Numbered from the stretch's first letter, positions 49,476-61,524 are shown. The stretch is 64,000 bases of DNA from Diadema setosum (GCF_964275005.1 NC_092693.1:29090173-29154172); one strand, 5' to 3'. The notes: a model not told the origin generated them from the letters alone. A program made the numbers and translations.

Positions 49476-51466
49476 ACTTCACAGGATCACATCACATAAT
49501 GTTGCTACATGCTGTCCTCATACTGTAAGATCATTTTCCGCCATCCCTCATCCAACCCCCCCCCCCCCACATCCCATCCTATGTATCAGTTTTCCCCCTT
49601 CATTCCCGACTCTGTGTCTGGATGCCAGCCAGAAAAGTTCTGCCTGAGTCAGTCGTGGTAATCCGGTCACATGACTTCAACTAGGGAAAAAAATATCATA
49701 TCAGGGAAAGAAAAAAAAAAATATCGCCATAGCATTCCTCATTTGTTCTGAACCCAGCAACGAGATCCTCTCTGTGGCAATACAGTGAGGGCAGCAGGGG
49801 AAAGATACAAGGACAGGACTGTGTATGGGAAGGGAACACACAACAGTAAGGAGTTAACCCTGTCTGTACCAGGAACTTTGGACAATGTGCACAATGCTAT
49901 GGGGTTTTCCGTGCAAAGCAGTGCTCAAAGCACATAACTGGTTAACCAACTTTCATTATAGTCAAGTCCCAAGAGAGTCACACTTCAAGTTACAGTTTTG
50001 TGAAAAGCTTGCTCACTTTACTCACTTTGAGTTGCCTCATATTCAACTTGTTGCTCACAAGTTTAGTTTCAGAGCTATTTTAAAAGTGAACGAGAATATT
50101 AGTATGCCTGGTGGCAGTGTCCATGCCCGGGAAGCAGTAAATGACAGGTTCGAGTCCCATGGTTCCTTTTTTCCTACATTTTTGTGAAATTACAGATGAG
50201 CATGCGCAGTTGCAATCTTACAAATTTCATTTGTAGAGGGAGACAAAAATGAAGAAAATTCACACCTATTTTAATAGTCCTATCATGAATTGCTTGACAA
50301 TGTGGGCTGTCCTTTGAAGTACATAATAGTTAATGACCAGTGTGAAGGTAATGGTCAATAATCCCACGGCCAAGCCTGATCCTTGGCAGCAGTGAATAGC
50401 TCCTGGCAAATTAAAAACTTGGAATGTTTGCATAGAAGTTAGCCTCCAAGGATGCAAGTATGCAGTCAACTAGTATGCTGCTGTGGCTTGTTCTGTATAC
50501 ATCAGTAGAAACATGTATGGCATTCATTACCTTTGTCATGCTCAGGGTAGTAGATGCACTAGGTGTCTACTCAATGATAAAATGTTAAGTTTTTCAACGA
50601 AAATGCTCAATGTATTGAAGCTGCGGTCTTCAAACATCACACACACTAAACTTCTGATTTGTATCAAGGCGAGTCTCATCGTCAACTATAATTGGTGTAT
50701 GAATGAGCAAAAAACATAATGTATTTGCGTCTTTCTTTTTCTTTTCAAATGGGTTTCAATAAAATGATGTACAAACATTGCTGTAACAACTTTATTCACA
50801 AGTCAGGCTATTGTATCAGAAAGCTGATGACAATCCAAATTTAACCCTAGATTTTTTTCACTTGCTAGAATAGAAAAGAAGAAAATAGTGTAGTCTACTT
50901 TCACTAAATGAATAATACACAAACATTGTTTGTTGCACACATTATGCAGTCACACATTTATTGTTACAAACTGACCCTGGACAAACCTTAAAAAACTTGA
51001 TTCCAGGTATATGTTTCTCCTTCTCAACATGATAACTGACTCACAAAAATATTTTGCCCACATTAAGCAGAAATTTATATCCACTCTTTGCGTTATCAAA
51101 GCCTGAGAAGCTAGGTGATATTGCACAGTAGCAGCTCAATATCAAATTTACCCTCACATGTATTTACACACATCCCAATAAGTAAATGATATGACACAAA
51201 TTGATTTATGTAACTATGCCAAATGCTTTTAAACATGAATGTCAAGCCACAGAGAATTCTCAGAACAGTCAGTTTTTGGAATGGTGCAAGTCTAGTCATC
51301 GTACATGTACATTCTACTCTACATTCTACAGCTGTCGTAATAGCGCTAAACGGTAGCGCCACCTTGTGTGCAATGCTGGTCTAATCCACGTAATAAAACA
51401 CATTTCAGAAGTCTTTAACTGTACATTCTCATGTGCTGTATCACATGAGTTCACACTAAGATATTA
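49476..51466. other. No gene recognised
   Basis: AT-rich sequence with a poly-C run near 49559. At about 50143 GGTTCGAGTCC resembles a tRNA B box, but no cloverleaf can be folded around it. Confidence 0.5.
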
Positions 51467-51801
51467 CAGCTGGACCCTGTTTCATAAAGCTGTTCGTAAA
51501 GTTACACATGACTTTACGAGCAACCTAAATATGGCAAGCCAAGTGGGTTTCTGAATCATGATTAATTTCAATAGCTAAAGTTGAAATTTGCAGATGATAA
51601 TGATTATTCTTACATGTTCACAGACATTTTTAGTTGAAAGTGTATTTTTGCCTCAATGTAGATGAAATATTGACATGCAGTCATACTTTTTTTAAAACAC
51701 AAGGGGAAAAAATGGACGCACATTTGGCACTTCATATTCCAGTCGTTCATAAAGTCATGCGTAACTTTACAAACAGCTTTATGAAAGAGGGCCCTGTGCT
51801 G
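51467..51801. mobile_element. 335 bp MITE with TTTCATAAAGCTG inverted ends
   Basis: Left: CAGCTGGACCCTGTTTCATA; right (other strand): CAGCACAGGGCCCTCTTTCA. Both continue with AAGCTGTT.GTAAAGTTAC and CATGACTTTA, giving about 75 bp of imperfect inverted repeat. Non-coding. Confidence 0.75.
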
Positions 51802-51955
51802 ATTTTTTTTTTTTAAAAGCAGTTGCCCAAGACATTTTAGCACACAGTGTTTTGTTTTTGTGTGAGAAGCACATCATATGAGTTTTTAATTTACAGGTCA
51901 TTTGATACCAAACTTATACTACATCCAATAAACAGAGGATGCCGTGATTCTGTGT

Positions 51956-52454
51956 CAGGGTGCTACATAAGCACTTGCCCGATTGCCTGGGGCAAGAGAA
52001 AATCAAATTCGGGCAAGCGTTTTTGAACGATGAGAACAAATGCTTGCCCGAATTGGGCAAGCAAAGAAGTTTTGAAGATACCGTTTTTTTCACTTACACT
52101 GTATTCCCCCAACAAACCCACAAAGTCAACCATACAGAAGCCCAACAATAATGACTGTTTAGTGATGCAACACATCATTTCAGCAACTTTCCAACACTTT
52201 ATACGTGAAGAAGCTCCACAATGCATTTCAACGGCAACTCTTGATCAGACCAAGTTTGCTATGCTGTTTTTTTCAAATGATAGCGTTTTATTGAGCCCTT
52301 GACTTAAACATGATTTTTTATATTATTTCCTTATATTTTTTTTACTTTCTTTTCAGGCAAGTAAAATTATTATTCCGGCAAGTGTTTCACAGCAATTTTG
52401 AAAGTCTGCTTGCCTGACTGGGCAAGTGGTAAAATAAAGTTATGTAGCACCCTG
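51956..52454. mobile_element. 499 bp hAT5-like element with 5 bp target duplication
   Basis: Ends CAGGGTGCTACATAA on both strands form perfect 15 bp inverted repeats. The flanks are TGTGT at 51951-51955 and 52455-52459. Motifs TTGCCCGA and GGGCAAG recur near both ends in inverted orientation, as expected for subterminal transposase sites. Non-coding. It shares CAGGG ends and a 5 bp duplication with the element at 9229-9427. Confidence 0.75.
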
Positions 52455-52666
52455 TGTGTGATGATATTAATATATGTGGCTGTGTATAATGTGCCAGGTA
52501 AGGAAAGATGCTTTTGAAAGAAGCATATGCTGGAAATGGAAAGACAAATATATTCATTATATATACACAATCAGTTCCCTTCCAAGAGGGTAGCCTCAAG
52601 TGTCTTCCTAATTACTCCTTATTTCAATGTACACCAAGTGATTTCTAGCCGAAGTTCACAAAAATA

Positions 52667-52759
52667 TTAACCCGTTGAAGACGAGTCCCGAATATACTCG
52701 GGCAGGTGTCTTTGGGAAATGTGCGCCATGGCAAAATCAGCCCATCCTCAAGGGGTTAA
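52667..52759. repeat. Copy of the TTAACCC...GGGTTAA MITE
   Basis: 93 bp. It begins TTAACCCGTTGAAGACGAGT and ends ATCCTCAAGGGGTTAA. The interior GTCTTTGGGAAATGTG matches the copies at 2.8 and 21.1 kb. Confidence 0.75.
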
Positions 52760-53746
52760 GGGCCGTAAATCGTTTCCATTTCATAACGGGGATGAAAATG
52801 TTCTTCTTCAGAGAAGAGTGCGATTGCCGAGCTACAGCTCAAGGTCTTCAAACATCTTCAAGTTCTCTGAAAGGAGAAGTCCAGATGATTTTCATAATTT
52901 CACATCATGTACTACTTAAATCAACAGCTCCATGCATAGCTCGGTGGAATTTATCATGATCCTTGAGCAGAGAAACCAATACTCTGAAAACCCAAAACAA
53001 ATTACACTGAACAAGGATGATGACGAAGGAGGCTGACATATGTCACAAATGTGTTGTCATATAATTTCCATTACAATGCAGCTTGCTAGACAAGTTCACC
53101 TGTGTATAAATTGTACATGCTTTCTTCTTTTGTTCTGTTTCCATAAGCAGCCAATCATACATTCTTATGGTGAAGCTACCATGTCATCATCCTTGTTCAT
53201 TGTGATTTGTTGAAAATCTTGAAAACATTCCTATTCCTCATCACTAAACATCCTCAACACCATAAATTCTGAAAGTAGAAGCACCACATGCTTTCGCTAG
53301 TAACTGACAAGTAACAATAGCTACTTGGTATTTGTTCTCATGAATGGAAACATTTTGTGCTGTGCTGTGTTGCGTGAAACTGCTTTGCACAGGGACTGAA
53401 CTGTTTGTGTTTTCATGGTGTCAATTTTCAAACACCAAACAGGGATACACCTTAAGTTGCCAGCTTTTGTTTTCAGAGGACTTGTCTTCCTGTGTTCTTA
53501 GCAAACTGTTCATTTATGACACATGAGCAACATCTCCACCTGTTATCACAGAACGTCATTATCCAGGACACATCTGTTGTCTTTCACCATCCCAAATCAA
53601 CTTGAATGTCTGCTACCTCCATTTCAGCATCTTTACAAGGTTGTTAAATTCTCTACCACCACAAATGGATACACCTCAGCCTGCCATCCATTGTTTTCCT
53701 CTGCGTCTTCTTCCTACACAAACTTCATATGCATATTGACCATTCT
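52760..53746. other. No gene recognised
   Basis: Non-coding by inspection. No repeat boundary, RNA gene or exon could be supported. Confidence 0.5.
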
Positions 53747-53947
53747 AGTGGAGGATCCAGGTGGGGGCACCGAGCGTGCACCCCCTCTTTAATTTTTGTT
53801 AAAACAAAAGAAACAACCCGAAAACATAATGCCTCCGGCGACACTTTGTTGAGGAGGCATAATAAAAGAAAAATGGGGGACGTGTGCATCCTCCTTTAAT
53901 TTTGTAAAAGGTGCCCTCTCTTTACGGAATTCCCGGATCCGCCCCTG
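53747..53947. mobile_element. 201 bp MITE with GGATCC-containing ends
   Basis: Left AGTGGAGGATCCAGGTGG and right (other strand) CAGGGGCGGATCCGGGAA are imperfect inverted ends. CATTCT occurs directly outside both ends (53741-53746 and 53948-53953), a plausible target duplication. The two GTGCACCC/GTGCATCC stretches inside are direct relatives. Non-coding; it lies just downstream of the PIGM stop codon. Confidence 0.6.
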
Positions 53948-54044
53948 CATTCTTAACATGAAGTCCAACTGCCATCTATGATTACTGGTGTAATCCTCGG
54001 TATCAATTCTATCCCTCACCATCATAAATTGAATCCAATGTGTG

Positions 54045-54212
54045 CTATCTGTGCTTCAGTGTTTTCCAGACATTGTGTTTCTCTCGCGTTTTCATCAGCC
54101 TGATGAGGATGTAGACGTTGGTGAAGAAGAAGAAGAGGCCAGCCAGCCAGATGAACACAAAGGTGTCCCTACCTTCAAACTCCAGATAGTATGCTGGTAG
54201 CAGCCACAGGCC
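54045..54212 (-). CDS. PIGM: PIGM exon 5 and stop
   Basis: 55 codons, [20 protein letters not shown] and [17 protein letters not shown], a final membrane segment followed by a basic cytosolic tail and TAG at 54047-54045. Confidence 0.88.
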   Translation of the reverse strand, partial: GLWLLPAYYLEFEGRDTFVFIWLAGLFFFFTNVYILIRLMKTREKHNVWKTLKHR

Positions 54213-57200
54213 CTGTGTGTGGGAAAGATGGGTAAAGTTTCATTATAAACTTTTTGGTGCCATGCCTCCTTCAATGTTCATAAATTGCCATTGTATACAT
54301 GGCGTTTCATTGTCATGATTTGGTATTGAAGGAAATACATGCTACCTTGAAAATAAAAACTGCAACAATCATCACTGGCAGACAAATCATTTGAAGATGG
54401 AACCCATTAGCACTCCTGAGTTTTCATTAGTGTTTTTGTTTTGTAAGGAGCTAGTTTGAGACTGGTGTCAAAGGTCAAACTGCTCCAGAGTTTCACAATA
54501 CATTGTTTCCTTGACAGAGACTCACACATTGCTACGTAGTATTGCTTAGGAGTATTCCAATGTATTCCTGATGAGTACAGGTGCAAGGTAAATGAACTCA
54601 GCAGTGATTTCGCACAGTCATGGCATCAAGCATTGACATGGCCGGGAAATCATTTTTATACTTAATTCATAAAGAAAGAAATGCCCTTTCCCTTTCATTT
54701 CAGAGCACACAGATTCTTCTTCAAGGAACCTGTGTGAACATAATGAGGAAATCACATCAGGTTTAGAATATCAAAATTATTTCCATTCCTCCAAACTTGC
54801 AAAATGCTCAGCATAAAAGTTGGCAGTCAAATATTTGATTTTGGCTGATCAACATTTCTTTGTCATGGTGCATGAACAGTGCATTACAACATTTTCACCT
54901 GCCAATCACGATCAATGTCAGTATATGATAACTTGTATTAATTCTTCTCATCTCTCAGCATTATGAATCAAGTGGACACCATCCAAGAGTTCTGGAGAGG
55001 TCTGTGTACAGAGTACAGGTGCGTTTGAGTAATACTCTGATCATGCTCACCTGAGCAGTAAACCAGGTTGCAATAAGGAAAATTCCCTCTCGGACGGACA
55101 TCAGAGTGGAGGGCAAGATGAGAGGCAGAAGACTCAAATACCACAGGAAATACTGTGTACAGGAAAAAGAAGAAAAGAAACAAATAACTGTTTTACAGAT
55201 TATTGATTGAAGCACATTACACAAATTAAACAAAGCCACAAAGATCCATAAAAACTTTGAAAAATACAGGGGAAGGGGAGTATTGTGCAACATTAGAAAG
55301 CAAGAAGAATTTGAGTATTCAATATATTTCAATATATTTGATAGCAGTACTTGAATAAGAAAGTGATATACCTATCACTGATTAATGATAAAACACAAAT
55401 AATGCTGTCCAGCCCCAGCTCCAGCTTCAGCTCAGCCCCTATTTTTGATCAAATCAAATAATTTTTCATCAGATAAAATAAACTTTAAATCTTACAGTTC
55501 TTATTACGTGTGTACACGCAACCTCCATCATAAACATTTCCACAAAAGATCTCAGCATGCCAGTTACCTTACAAATTATTCTAAAATTCCAGTTGTGAAT
55601 ATTGCCTCTAAAAGGATATAACAGATACTTGAAAAGGACATACTAAACATCACAGTACTGACTTTAATGATTATAATATTTTGGGACAATTAATTTCAAT
55701 TGTGAGATTACCTGTGAAGTGCACACTTTGTTGAATGTCACAAACAAAAACGTGTGCGCAAAACAGCAGAATGTGATGTCCTTGTAGTATCGCAGAGAAA
55801 ATGCAACCAGGAGGATGACCTGAGGGACAAAGGTCAGTAGGCCGAGAGTGAATGATGCTGACCACTCAGACGTCAGGTACAGCATGTAGAAGAATGGTGA
55901 GAAGTTATGTCTGACATCCCGCCGGGTCAAATGGTAAAAGTATGCCTCAGATAAGAAGTCATTTCCATACCTGCAAGGAAAAAAAGAAAATGTCTAAAAT
56001 GTGGCCATAGATAGTGCATGAGAATTGACAGTATATATTGTTGTTTTTTTCTTTTATGTTCCATCCTTCAGTTTATTAAGGACTACCTTCCTAGTCCTAA
56101 AAATTGCCTCGTTTTAAATGTCAAAATCACACTAAAACCATGATTACTGTGATATATCTAACATAAAGTTGTCAAAAGTTTTAGTTAAATGGAGCAGACT
56201 TCTCAAATTGCAAGCTTAAACTTTACATTTCCCTACGATAGGTTTATGGATATGCATCATTTATGACATCATTGTTACCTGCTGTTCATTTCTGGTCACT
56301 ATTGGCAACCAGGAAAGTGCTAATACTTAACAGCCTAAAGTCTAATCATAATGACTAATGAAACCAACCAGTAGTACATTGCAGCAGTCAGAGCAGCAAA
56401 TGTCAGAGTGAATACTGCCACCAGCTCAAGTCTGTCCTTTGTAGGCCACAACAAATTGATGGACTTGTCCAGCAAGTTCTGTTGCTTCCATCGTCTCCAC
56501 TTTCGACGCCTGTCGGCGGAGTAGACCTCAGAGTCTCCGACGAGGAAATAGAATGGGAGGCAGTACGTGAGAGGGTAGATCTTGAAGTGAACAGAGAGAG
56601 CAAGCATGAGGGCGCACAATCTAGTCTGCCGCTTCAGTAGGCATCGCAGGACGAGGAGGACAAGAACGGCCATGACGGATTCTGCATTGCCCCGGCTGGA
56701 CACCGTGGCAGTCAGTGGGTTGAACAGCCACACGAGGGCTCCCTTCACGGCCGTTCTCTCGCTGTAACCCTGCATGAGGATGATCTCGTATATAAGGAGT
56801 CCAGCAGCGATATCAAAGAGACAAAAAAGGAGCTTTCCAAATGGGAATGCCAGCCAGATGTTTGGCGTGAGCATGAATGCCAGGAGAGGTGTGTATCTGT
56901 ATGTTGCTCGCCGATACGGAGACTCATTCTGTGGGGGGAAAAAAATCAAGACAGAGAGTATTAGGAGAAACACATAATTTGGGGAAATGTAAACACAACA
57001 TATGAGACAAACATGAGTTGTATAATTAATATGTAGTACCTATGGTACATGAATTAAAGAACAGGATTATTCTATTAGAAAAAGGTACTCCTTCATATTG
57101 ATTCTTTGCAGGAAATAGTCTATAGTCTATCTCTATCAAAATGAAACTAGCTAAGAGTCAGAGAACTGCAAGAAGAGGAAAGGTGTAACTTTCTGTTTTT

Positions 57201-58990
57201 TAACAAAGATCCAAGTGGTGTTTATGTCACTTCTACAAATGCCCTCCACCTGCATGTCCTGCATGATCATGTTGTGTAAAGATACATAAAGTTATCACTA
57301 CCCCCTCCCATTCCACTACGATGACGGGATACATCTCTTCCCCTCAGGCCAGTCAATGACCCCTACCAATACTGACCACCTCATCCAGTAGGACGCGAGT
57401 CATCGACCTTCATCATCCCTCGAGTATACATAGTACATCTAGCCCCATCTCATTTACGACCAGACTAAGGCAAACCTAAACATCCTGCCCTTCCCCCATT
57501 GATTACTTAGAATTGTTGTTGAATCCAAAACCAAGAATACTACCTCCTTAATAAAACTAGTCCCGCCTTTGTTCCTATAACAACCAAAGCTTTGCCCAAT
57601 TAAAACCCCTCATTAACATGAAGACTCCACCCCCATTCACCCATTCATAGTGTGTTACAAGTGTAACCAGTAACCAATGTATAATCCTTGTGACTGAATG
57701 TATGAGGAGAATCGGATCATGCAGTGAAGAAGACATAGACCTTCTATATAGTTCTGATTCAACATCCACCAAGGGAACATGCCACCTTCGGATTGCTCTC
57801 TGATACTATTGTAAAGGCGACTTGCACTTGTAAACTTTTGGAGTCTTGAGTTATAAACTTAAACTCAAGAAATAAATATACTCTGAAAGACAAATCCAGT
57901 CTCCAGAGCCTATATTTCTCTGCATCTTCTTATACATATCTGGACTTGGTACCTCTATATCAATCAATGAACATACTGATCCCGAGTAGCTAAACACCGC
58001 TACACAACAATCACATGATAAGTATCATCACATATGGGCATGTAAGATTGCCTTTTGATTTCCAGATCCACCATCAAAGAAAATACTATAGACACAGATC
58101 AGTAATAGTATATAGTGTCATCCTGCCCTGACCACAAAATTATCACGGAAATGCTTTACATACATCATCGTCTCATTTCATTGTTTGGCATGTTTTGTAT
58201 ATTTTCATCACACTCTATAATCTATTCATTATTAGTAGCCTGACCAGTTGCCGTGCTCCAGCGTCTCCGTGTGCCAGCACAGCTTTTACAGCGACTGGGC
58301 TGTGAATATAGTTAATTCATTAGATAAGTACTTCTACTACTAGACCTATGGTACATCAAACTTAGAGACTTTCAGAAGAGTTGAAAGGAAGGTTGCATTT
58401 TCTATATTAGATATAATTTATCTATTTCTAATAATAGTAGTCAAAAACACATTAAAATTTTACATATTCTATACTATAGACCCCACCATAATGAGTGATA
58501 AGGTCAAGGATGATATCTGTTTATAATAGGATAGGCCCTATGTTTTTAATTTATGACTTTACACTTCAGAATGAGCTCTGTGTGCATGAGGAAACTAACC
58601 ACCATTGACCACTAACGTTAATAGTGTTAGATTCAGAATTACAGAAAGTAATGAATAAAAAGCCAAATCATTGCAGGACAAGGAGGAGGCAGGCCTGGCT
58701 GGAACCTATAGAACAAGAATAATTTATGTCACTTTTCGTGTGCTTACTTGGGTAACATATCTCGCAGCGTCTGTAAAGACATGGTAATCGATGTCTGTGT
58801 ATTTCACCACCATCATTTGATCCTGGACTTCACCATAAGCCATGAGTAGCAGACGACAGGCAAATGCGGCTATGCAACATGAACGAATGTTGCGGATGAA
58901 CGTCGAGTTCATGGGAGAAGCCATCGTCATTTCTGTTCCTTGTTGCAATGTTGGGTCCTCGGTTTTCGCGTTACTCGTTCGGTAAGGCAA
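54045..58990 (-). CDS. PIGM: PIGM, GPI mannosyltransferase I (five coding exons)
   Basis: Exons at 58990-58748, 56928-56369, 55970-55712, 55152-55051 and 54212-54045 join in frame across GT-AG introns to a 443-residue protein; the human protein is about 423. PIG-M is the ER-membrane GT50 enzyme that, with PIG-X, transfers the first mannose from dolichol-phosphate-mannose to the GPI precursor. The family's luminal acidic motif DID is present (D66, D68 in [15 protein letters not shown]), as are [29 protein letters not shown] (residues 195-200) and [13 protein letters not shown]. Several hydrophobic segments fit a multi-pass protein. The ATG at 58990 gives the longest frame. ATGs at 58930 and 58924 would start closer to the usual family N-terminus. 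No frame breaks; it looks functional. Confidence 0.93.
55051..55152 (-). CDS. PIGM: PIGM exon 4
   Basis: 34 codons beginning [15 protein letters not shown], which directly continues the conserved CTSQYFLWYL block split by intron 3. Ends FTAQ before donor GTGAGC. Confidence 0.9.
55712..55970 (-). CDS. PIGM: PIGM exon 3
   Basis: Completes the Trp codon, then reads [20 protein letters not shown] and [12 protein letters not shown], ending [11 protein letters not shown]. Donor GTAATC, phase 0. Confidence 0.9.
56369..56928 (-). CDS. PIGM: PIGM exon 2
   Basis: Encodes residues 82-268. It starts [16 protein letters not shown] after acceptor CCCACAG and contains HFKIYP. A basic insert (RRRKWRRWK, about residues 221-229) is not prominent in the human protein. 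Donor GTTGGT, phase 2. Confidence 0.88.
57270..58009 (+). mobile_element. Solo LTR in PIGM intron 1
   Basis: Starts TGTTGTGTA and ends TACACAACA (perfect 9 bp inverted termini, TG...CA). It is flanked by the 4 bp direct repeat ATCA (57266-57269 and 58010-58013). Inside are a TATA-like TATATAG (about 57746) and AATAAA (about 57871), in an order that fits a plus-strand promoter and polyadenylation signal, antisense to PIGM. No internal retrotransposon sequence lies beside it, so it looks like an LTR-LTR recombination product. The family (gypsy or BEL) is not determined. Confidence 0.75.
58748..58990 (-). CDS. PIGM: PIGM exon 1
   Basis: Encodes residues 1-81: a hydrophilic lead, the first membrane segment (about residues 36-53) and the catalytic DID loop. 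Donor GTAAGC follows; phase 0. Confidence 0.85.
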
Positions 58991-59435
58991 ACGAGTGCTT
59001 TATGGTCAGCTCAAAGAAGTAAATCTCAGGGCAGGGAGGAGCTGTGATTGCTGAGCCGTCTGCTATTTGTACAAGTTCCATCGGCCATCAAGGGTGCTTA
59101 TATGGCAAGCCGGTGGCATTCCGTAGCATGCAGTGCGGTGGTATGGCCACGGTGCAGCTCCCCATCCATATGCACAAGCACATGCCAGATCACAGACGAG
59201 AGAGAACAGTTAGTCTTATTTTATACGCTTTACTATTATATACAAACTTTTTTAGTAAATTAAAAGGTATTAAATGGCCTAAATGATAGCAATTACAGAA
59301 TTACGCATAGTTTTACGTTTCATATATGCTATTTTTTACAATCGAGCGTACTTTTTACAAATGACAAACGGAACATACGTAAATAAATTTCTGAAAACGC
59401 TTATGAAGGTTTCTGTGTCTCGCAGAGATTCCAAG
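58991..59435. promoter_or_regulatory. Short divergent intergenic region (possible bidirectional promoter)
   Basis: About 445 bp separates the PIGM start codon (minus) from the next gene's likely start codon (plus). No TATA box is evident for either gene. CCAAGATGGCAGCG at 59431-59444 is a YY1/initiator-like motif overlapping the plus-strand ATG. Confidence 0.4.
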
Positions 59436-59632
59436 ATGGCAGCGCCCATGATATTCGCTAAAACTCTTCTCCGTGGATCACGCGTTTGGAGTCGATGTTG
59501 TTTACTTCGTAACGGGCAATGTTTGGTTTCGCAATCCAACATTTCAAGAATATGTTCAAGTGCAGCATTGCATAAAAAGCAGAGACACTCGTTTTCCGCC
59601 CGTAAATTTGAGAAACTGATGACCAAGAAAAA
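59436..59632 (+). CDS. First coding exon of a probable mitochondrial protein (partial)
   Basis: From the ATG in AAGATGGCAGC, 65 codons run to a donor (GTGAGT at 59633), phase 2. The peptide begins MAAPMIFAKTLLRGSRVWSR and is rich in Arg, Ser, Ala and Leu with no acidic residue until near its end (KFEKLMTKKK). This composition is typical of a mitochondrial targeting sequence. The frame is open upstream to 59283, but the initiator-like context favours 59436. Downstream exons are not in the window, and the 4.4 kb that follow are largely retrotransposon. The protein is not identified. Confidence 0.6.
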
Positions 59633-59894
59633 GTGAGTTGTGAAAGGCGAACGCGACCTACCAAATTATGTAGCCCTAACTTACGTATTTATTTTGATGT
59701 TAGTTAAATGTAGGCGTAAAACTCTAGTAACGTTAGACATCTGCAAATTAGTACAATGATCTTGTTAGATAAAATGACCGATAAACTTAATAGATCTAGT
59801 AATGTGAGAAATATATAGTTGCAGAACTCTGATCTTGGCTGCTGCTGAGGCAGCAGGCTTAAGAGTTAAATTTACAAAACAACCATGACGACCA

Positions 59895-60135
59895 GGGGCC
59901 GTATTCTGTGAGGTGAGGGCTTTATTAAGTGTCTGATTAGCACTTAAATTAGCGAATCGGTATTCTGAGTGAGAGCTTAATTAAGTAGGGGGTTTGTCAA
60001 CTACCATGACAACAAGCGTTTTGGCGGGAAAGTCTTACGCGCTTGCGCGTATCAATGCGCGTACACTTTCAGAGGACTTAATCACAGAGTTAATTACAAA
60101 TCGGTATTCTGAGCGTGTAATTAAGTATGAAAGTT
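59895..60135. repeat. Repeat with three CGGTATTCTGAG motifs
   Basis: CCGTATTCTGTG (about 59903), CGGTATTCTGAG (about 59959) and CGGTATTCTGAG (about 60101) are each followed within about 20 bp by TTAATTA/TTATTAAG-type sequence. The segment between has CpG-rich GCGCTTGCGCG. It looks like a dispersed repeat with internal duplication; class not assigned. Confidence 0.45.
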
Positions 60136-60720
60136 AATGGAAAACTTAATGATACTAAAGAGTGTCATTACATGTGCGATGGTACACAGCAATGTCGTTT
60201 GACAGTTGGACGCGACGCCAGTTGTGGAGGATCTATATTCTACTTTCACCAAGTTGGTAACATTTTAAACTCAACTCTTCTTATAAACATGATGTAAATT
60301 GTCAACGTCCATCTTGCCGCTATATTGAATACCAATATTTATTGTGACTTTTAGCCTGTCTTACAACTAAAAAACTCTCGCTTCGGCTTTGTCTGTGAAA
60401 CTGTGGGTGTCATTCATTACAGTCCCATATGGCATATGCTCAGTATTGTGTTGGATGAAATGTCTGATCACGTACTTCATGAAGTCCCACACGTTCAACC
60501 TTATGTTGGTACTTCACCAGTCGTGAAGTTAACGTCGGGTTGCGAGGTTTTGTTTCCACGCCGAGGTCTTGCCCATCGATTTTCTGCTGTCATTTACAGC
60601 TTGCAACCTATTAACTCTTGATTAACAATTCTCTACATCACGTTGGAAATGAAGTAAATTCTCACTCCATGACTGGATATACGTGACGACAGCATATAAT
60701 ATCATCAAACTCTTGTCACA

Positions 60721-61524
60721 ATGGCTTCTACTAGGACTGTCACGATGCTCAAAGAAATTTTAGCTAGTGCTGACTTCATTGAAGCAATAACTGAAGCTGT
60801 TGAAAAACAGCTTGGTGTCATTATCGAGAAACTGAATTTCCAAAGTCAGCGTGCAGACAAACTCGAAGCAGATCTGAAAGCTACTGATAAACAATGTGCA
60901 GATCTCCAGTCCCAGCTTGCTGATCAGAATCACCGCCTGACAACCATATGCGAACGGCTTGAATCTACTGTCCTGGAACTTGAAGTTGAGTGCAGATCTC
61001 GAGCCAAAAGAATTGAATCGCTAGAGAAACAACTTGACTCAAACAACAATACAGCTCAACGTCTCAGCAATCAAGTCAATCAGCTGGAGCAGTACTCACG
61101 ACGGAATTGTGTTAGAATTTTTGGTATACCCGAAATGCCTAATGAAAACACCGATCAACTCGTTTGTGATACCGCGAAAAGAATCGGAGTTACTCTCAGC
61201 CCAAACGACATAGATCGCAGTCATCGAGTAGGTAAGCGTTCATCTGACAAGAAAAAAAGCCGGGGAATCATTGTAAAACTCTGCTCCTATCGAACACGTC
61301 AGTTACTCATCAAAAATCGTCGACAACTGAAAGGATGCAATGTATCCATACATGAGGATTTAACTGCAGCTAACCTCAAATTACTCCAAGAAGCGAAAAG
61401 ACATGTGAAAGTCACATCAGCGTGGACGTCAGATGGTCAGGTCTTTGTTCTCGTCCCATCACGTAATGGGACATCCAGCGTGAAACACCTCATCAAGTGC
61501 AATTCTGACCTGCATAATATTTAA
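60721..61524 (+). CDS. LINE ORF1, coiled-coil RNA-binding protein
   Basis: 267 residues. Residues about 35-125 are a long heptad-rich coiled coil (Leu, Gln and Glu spacing). LEQYSRRNCVRIFGIPE then opens an RRM-like domain (about residues 122-205), and VSIHEDLTAANLKLLQEAKR starts the C-terminal domain. The same three-part plan occurs in L1 ORF1p and in ORF1 of several CR1-group elements, where the protein trimerises, binds the element RNA and acts as a chaperone. The first ATG of the frame is used. Its codons are noticeably less AT-rich than ORF2's. Confidence 0.85.
   Translation: MASTRTVTMLKEILASADFIEAITEAVEKQLGVIIEKLNFQSQRADKLEADLKATDKQCADLQSQLADQNHRLTTICERLESTVLELEVECRSRAKRIESLEKQLDSNNNTAQRLSNQVNQLEQYSRRNCVRIFGIPEMPNENTDQLVCDTAKRIGVTLSPNDIDRSHRVGKRSSDKKKSRGIIVKLCSYRTRQLLIKNRRQLKGCNVSIHEDLTAANLKLLQEAKRHVKVTSAWTSDGQVFVLVPSRNGTSSVKHLIKCNSDLHNI

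Noticed and set aside
50100..50165. tRNA-like segment (B box GGTTCGAGTCC)
   Set aside because: The T stem does not pair and no acceptor stem or anticodon arm fits. It may be a decayed tRNA-derived repeat, but that cannot be supported.
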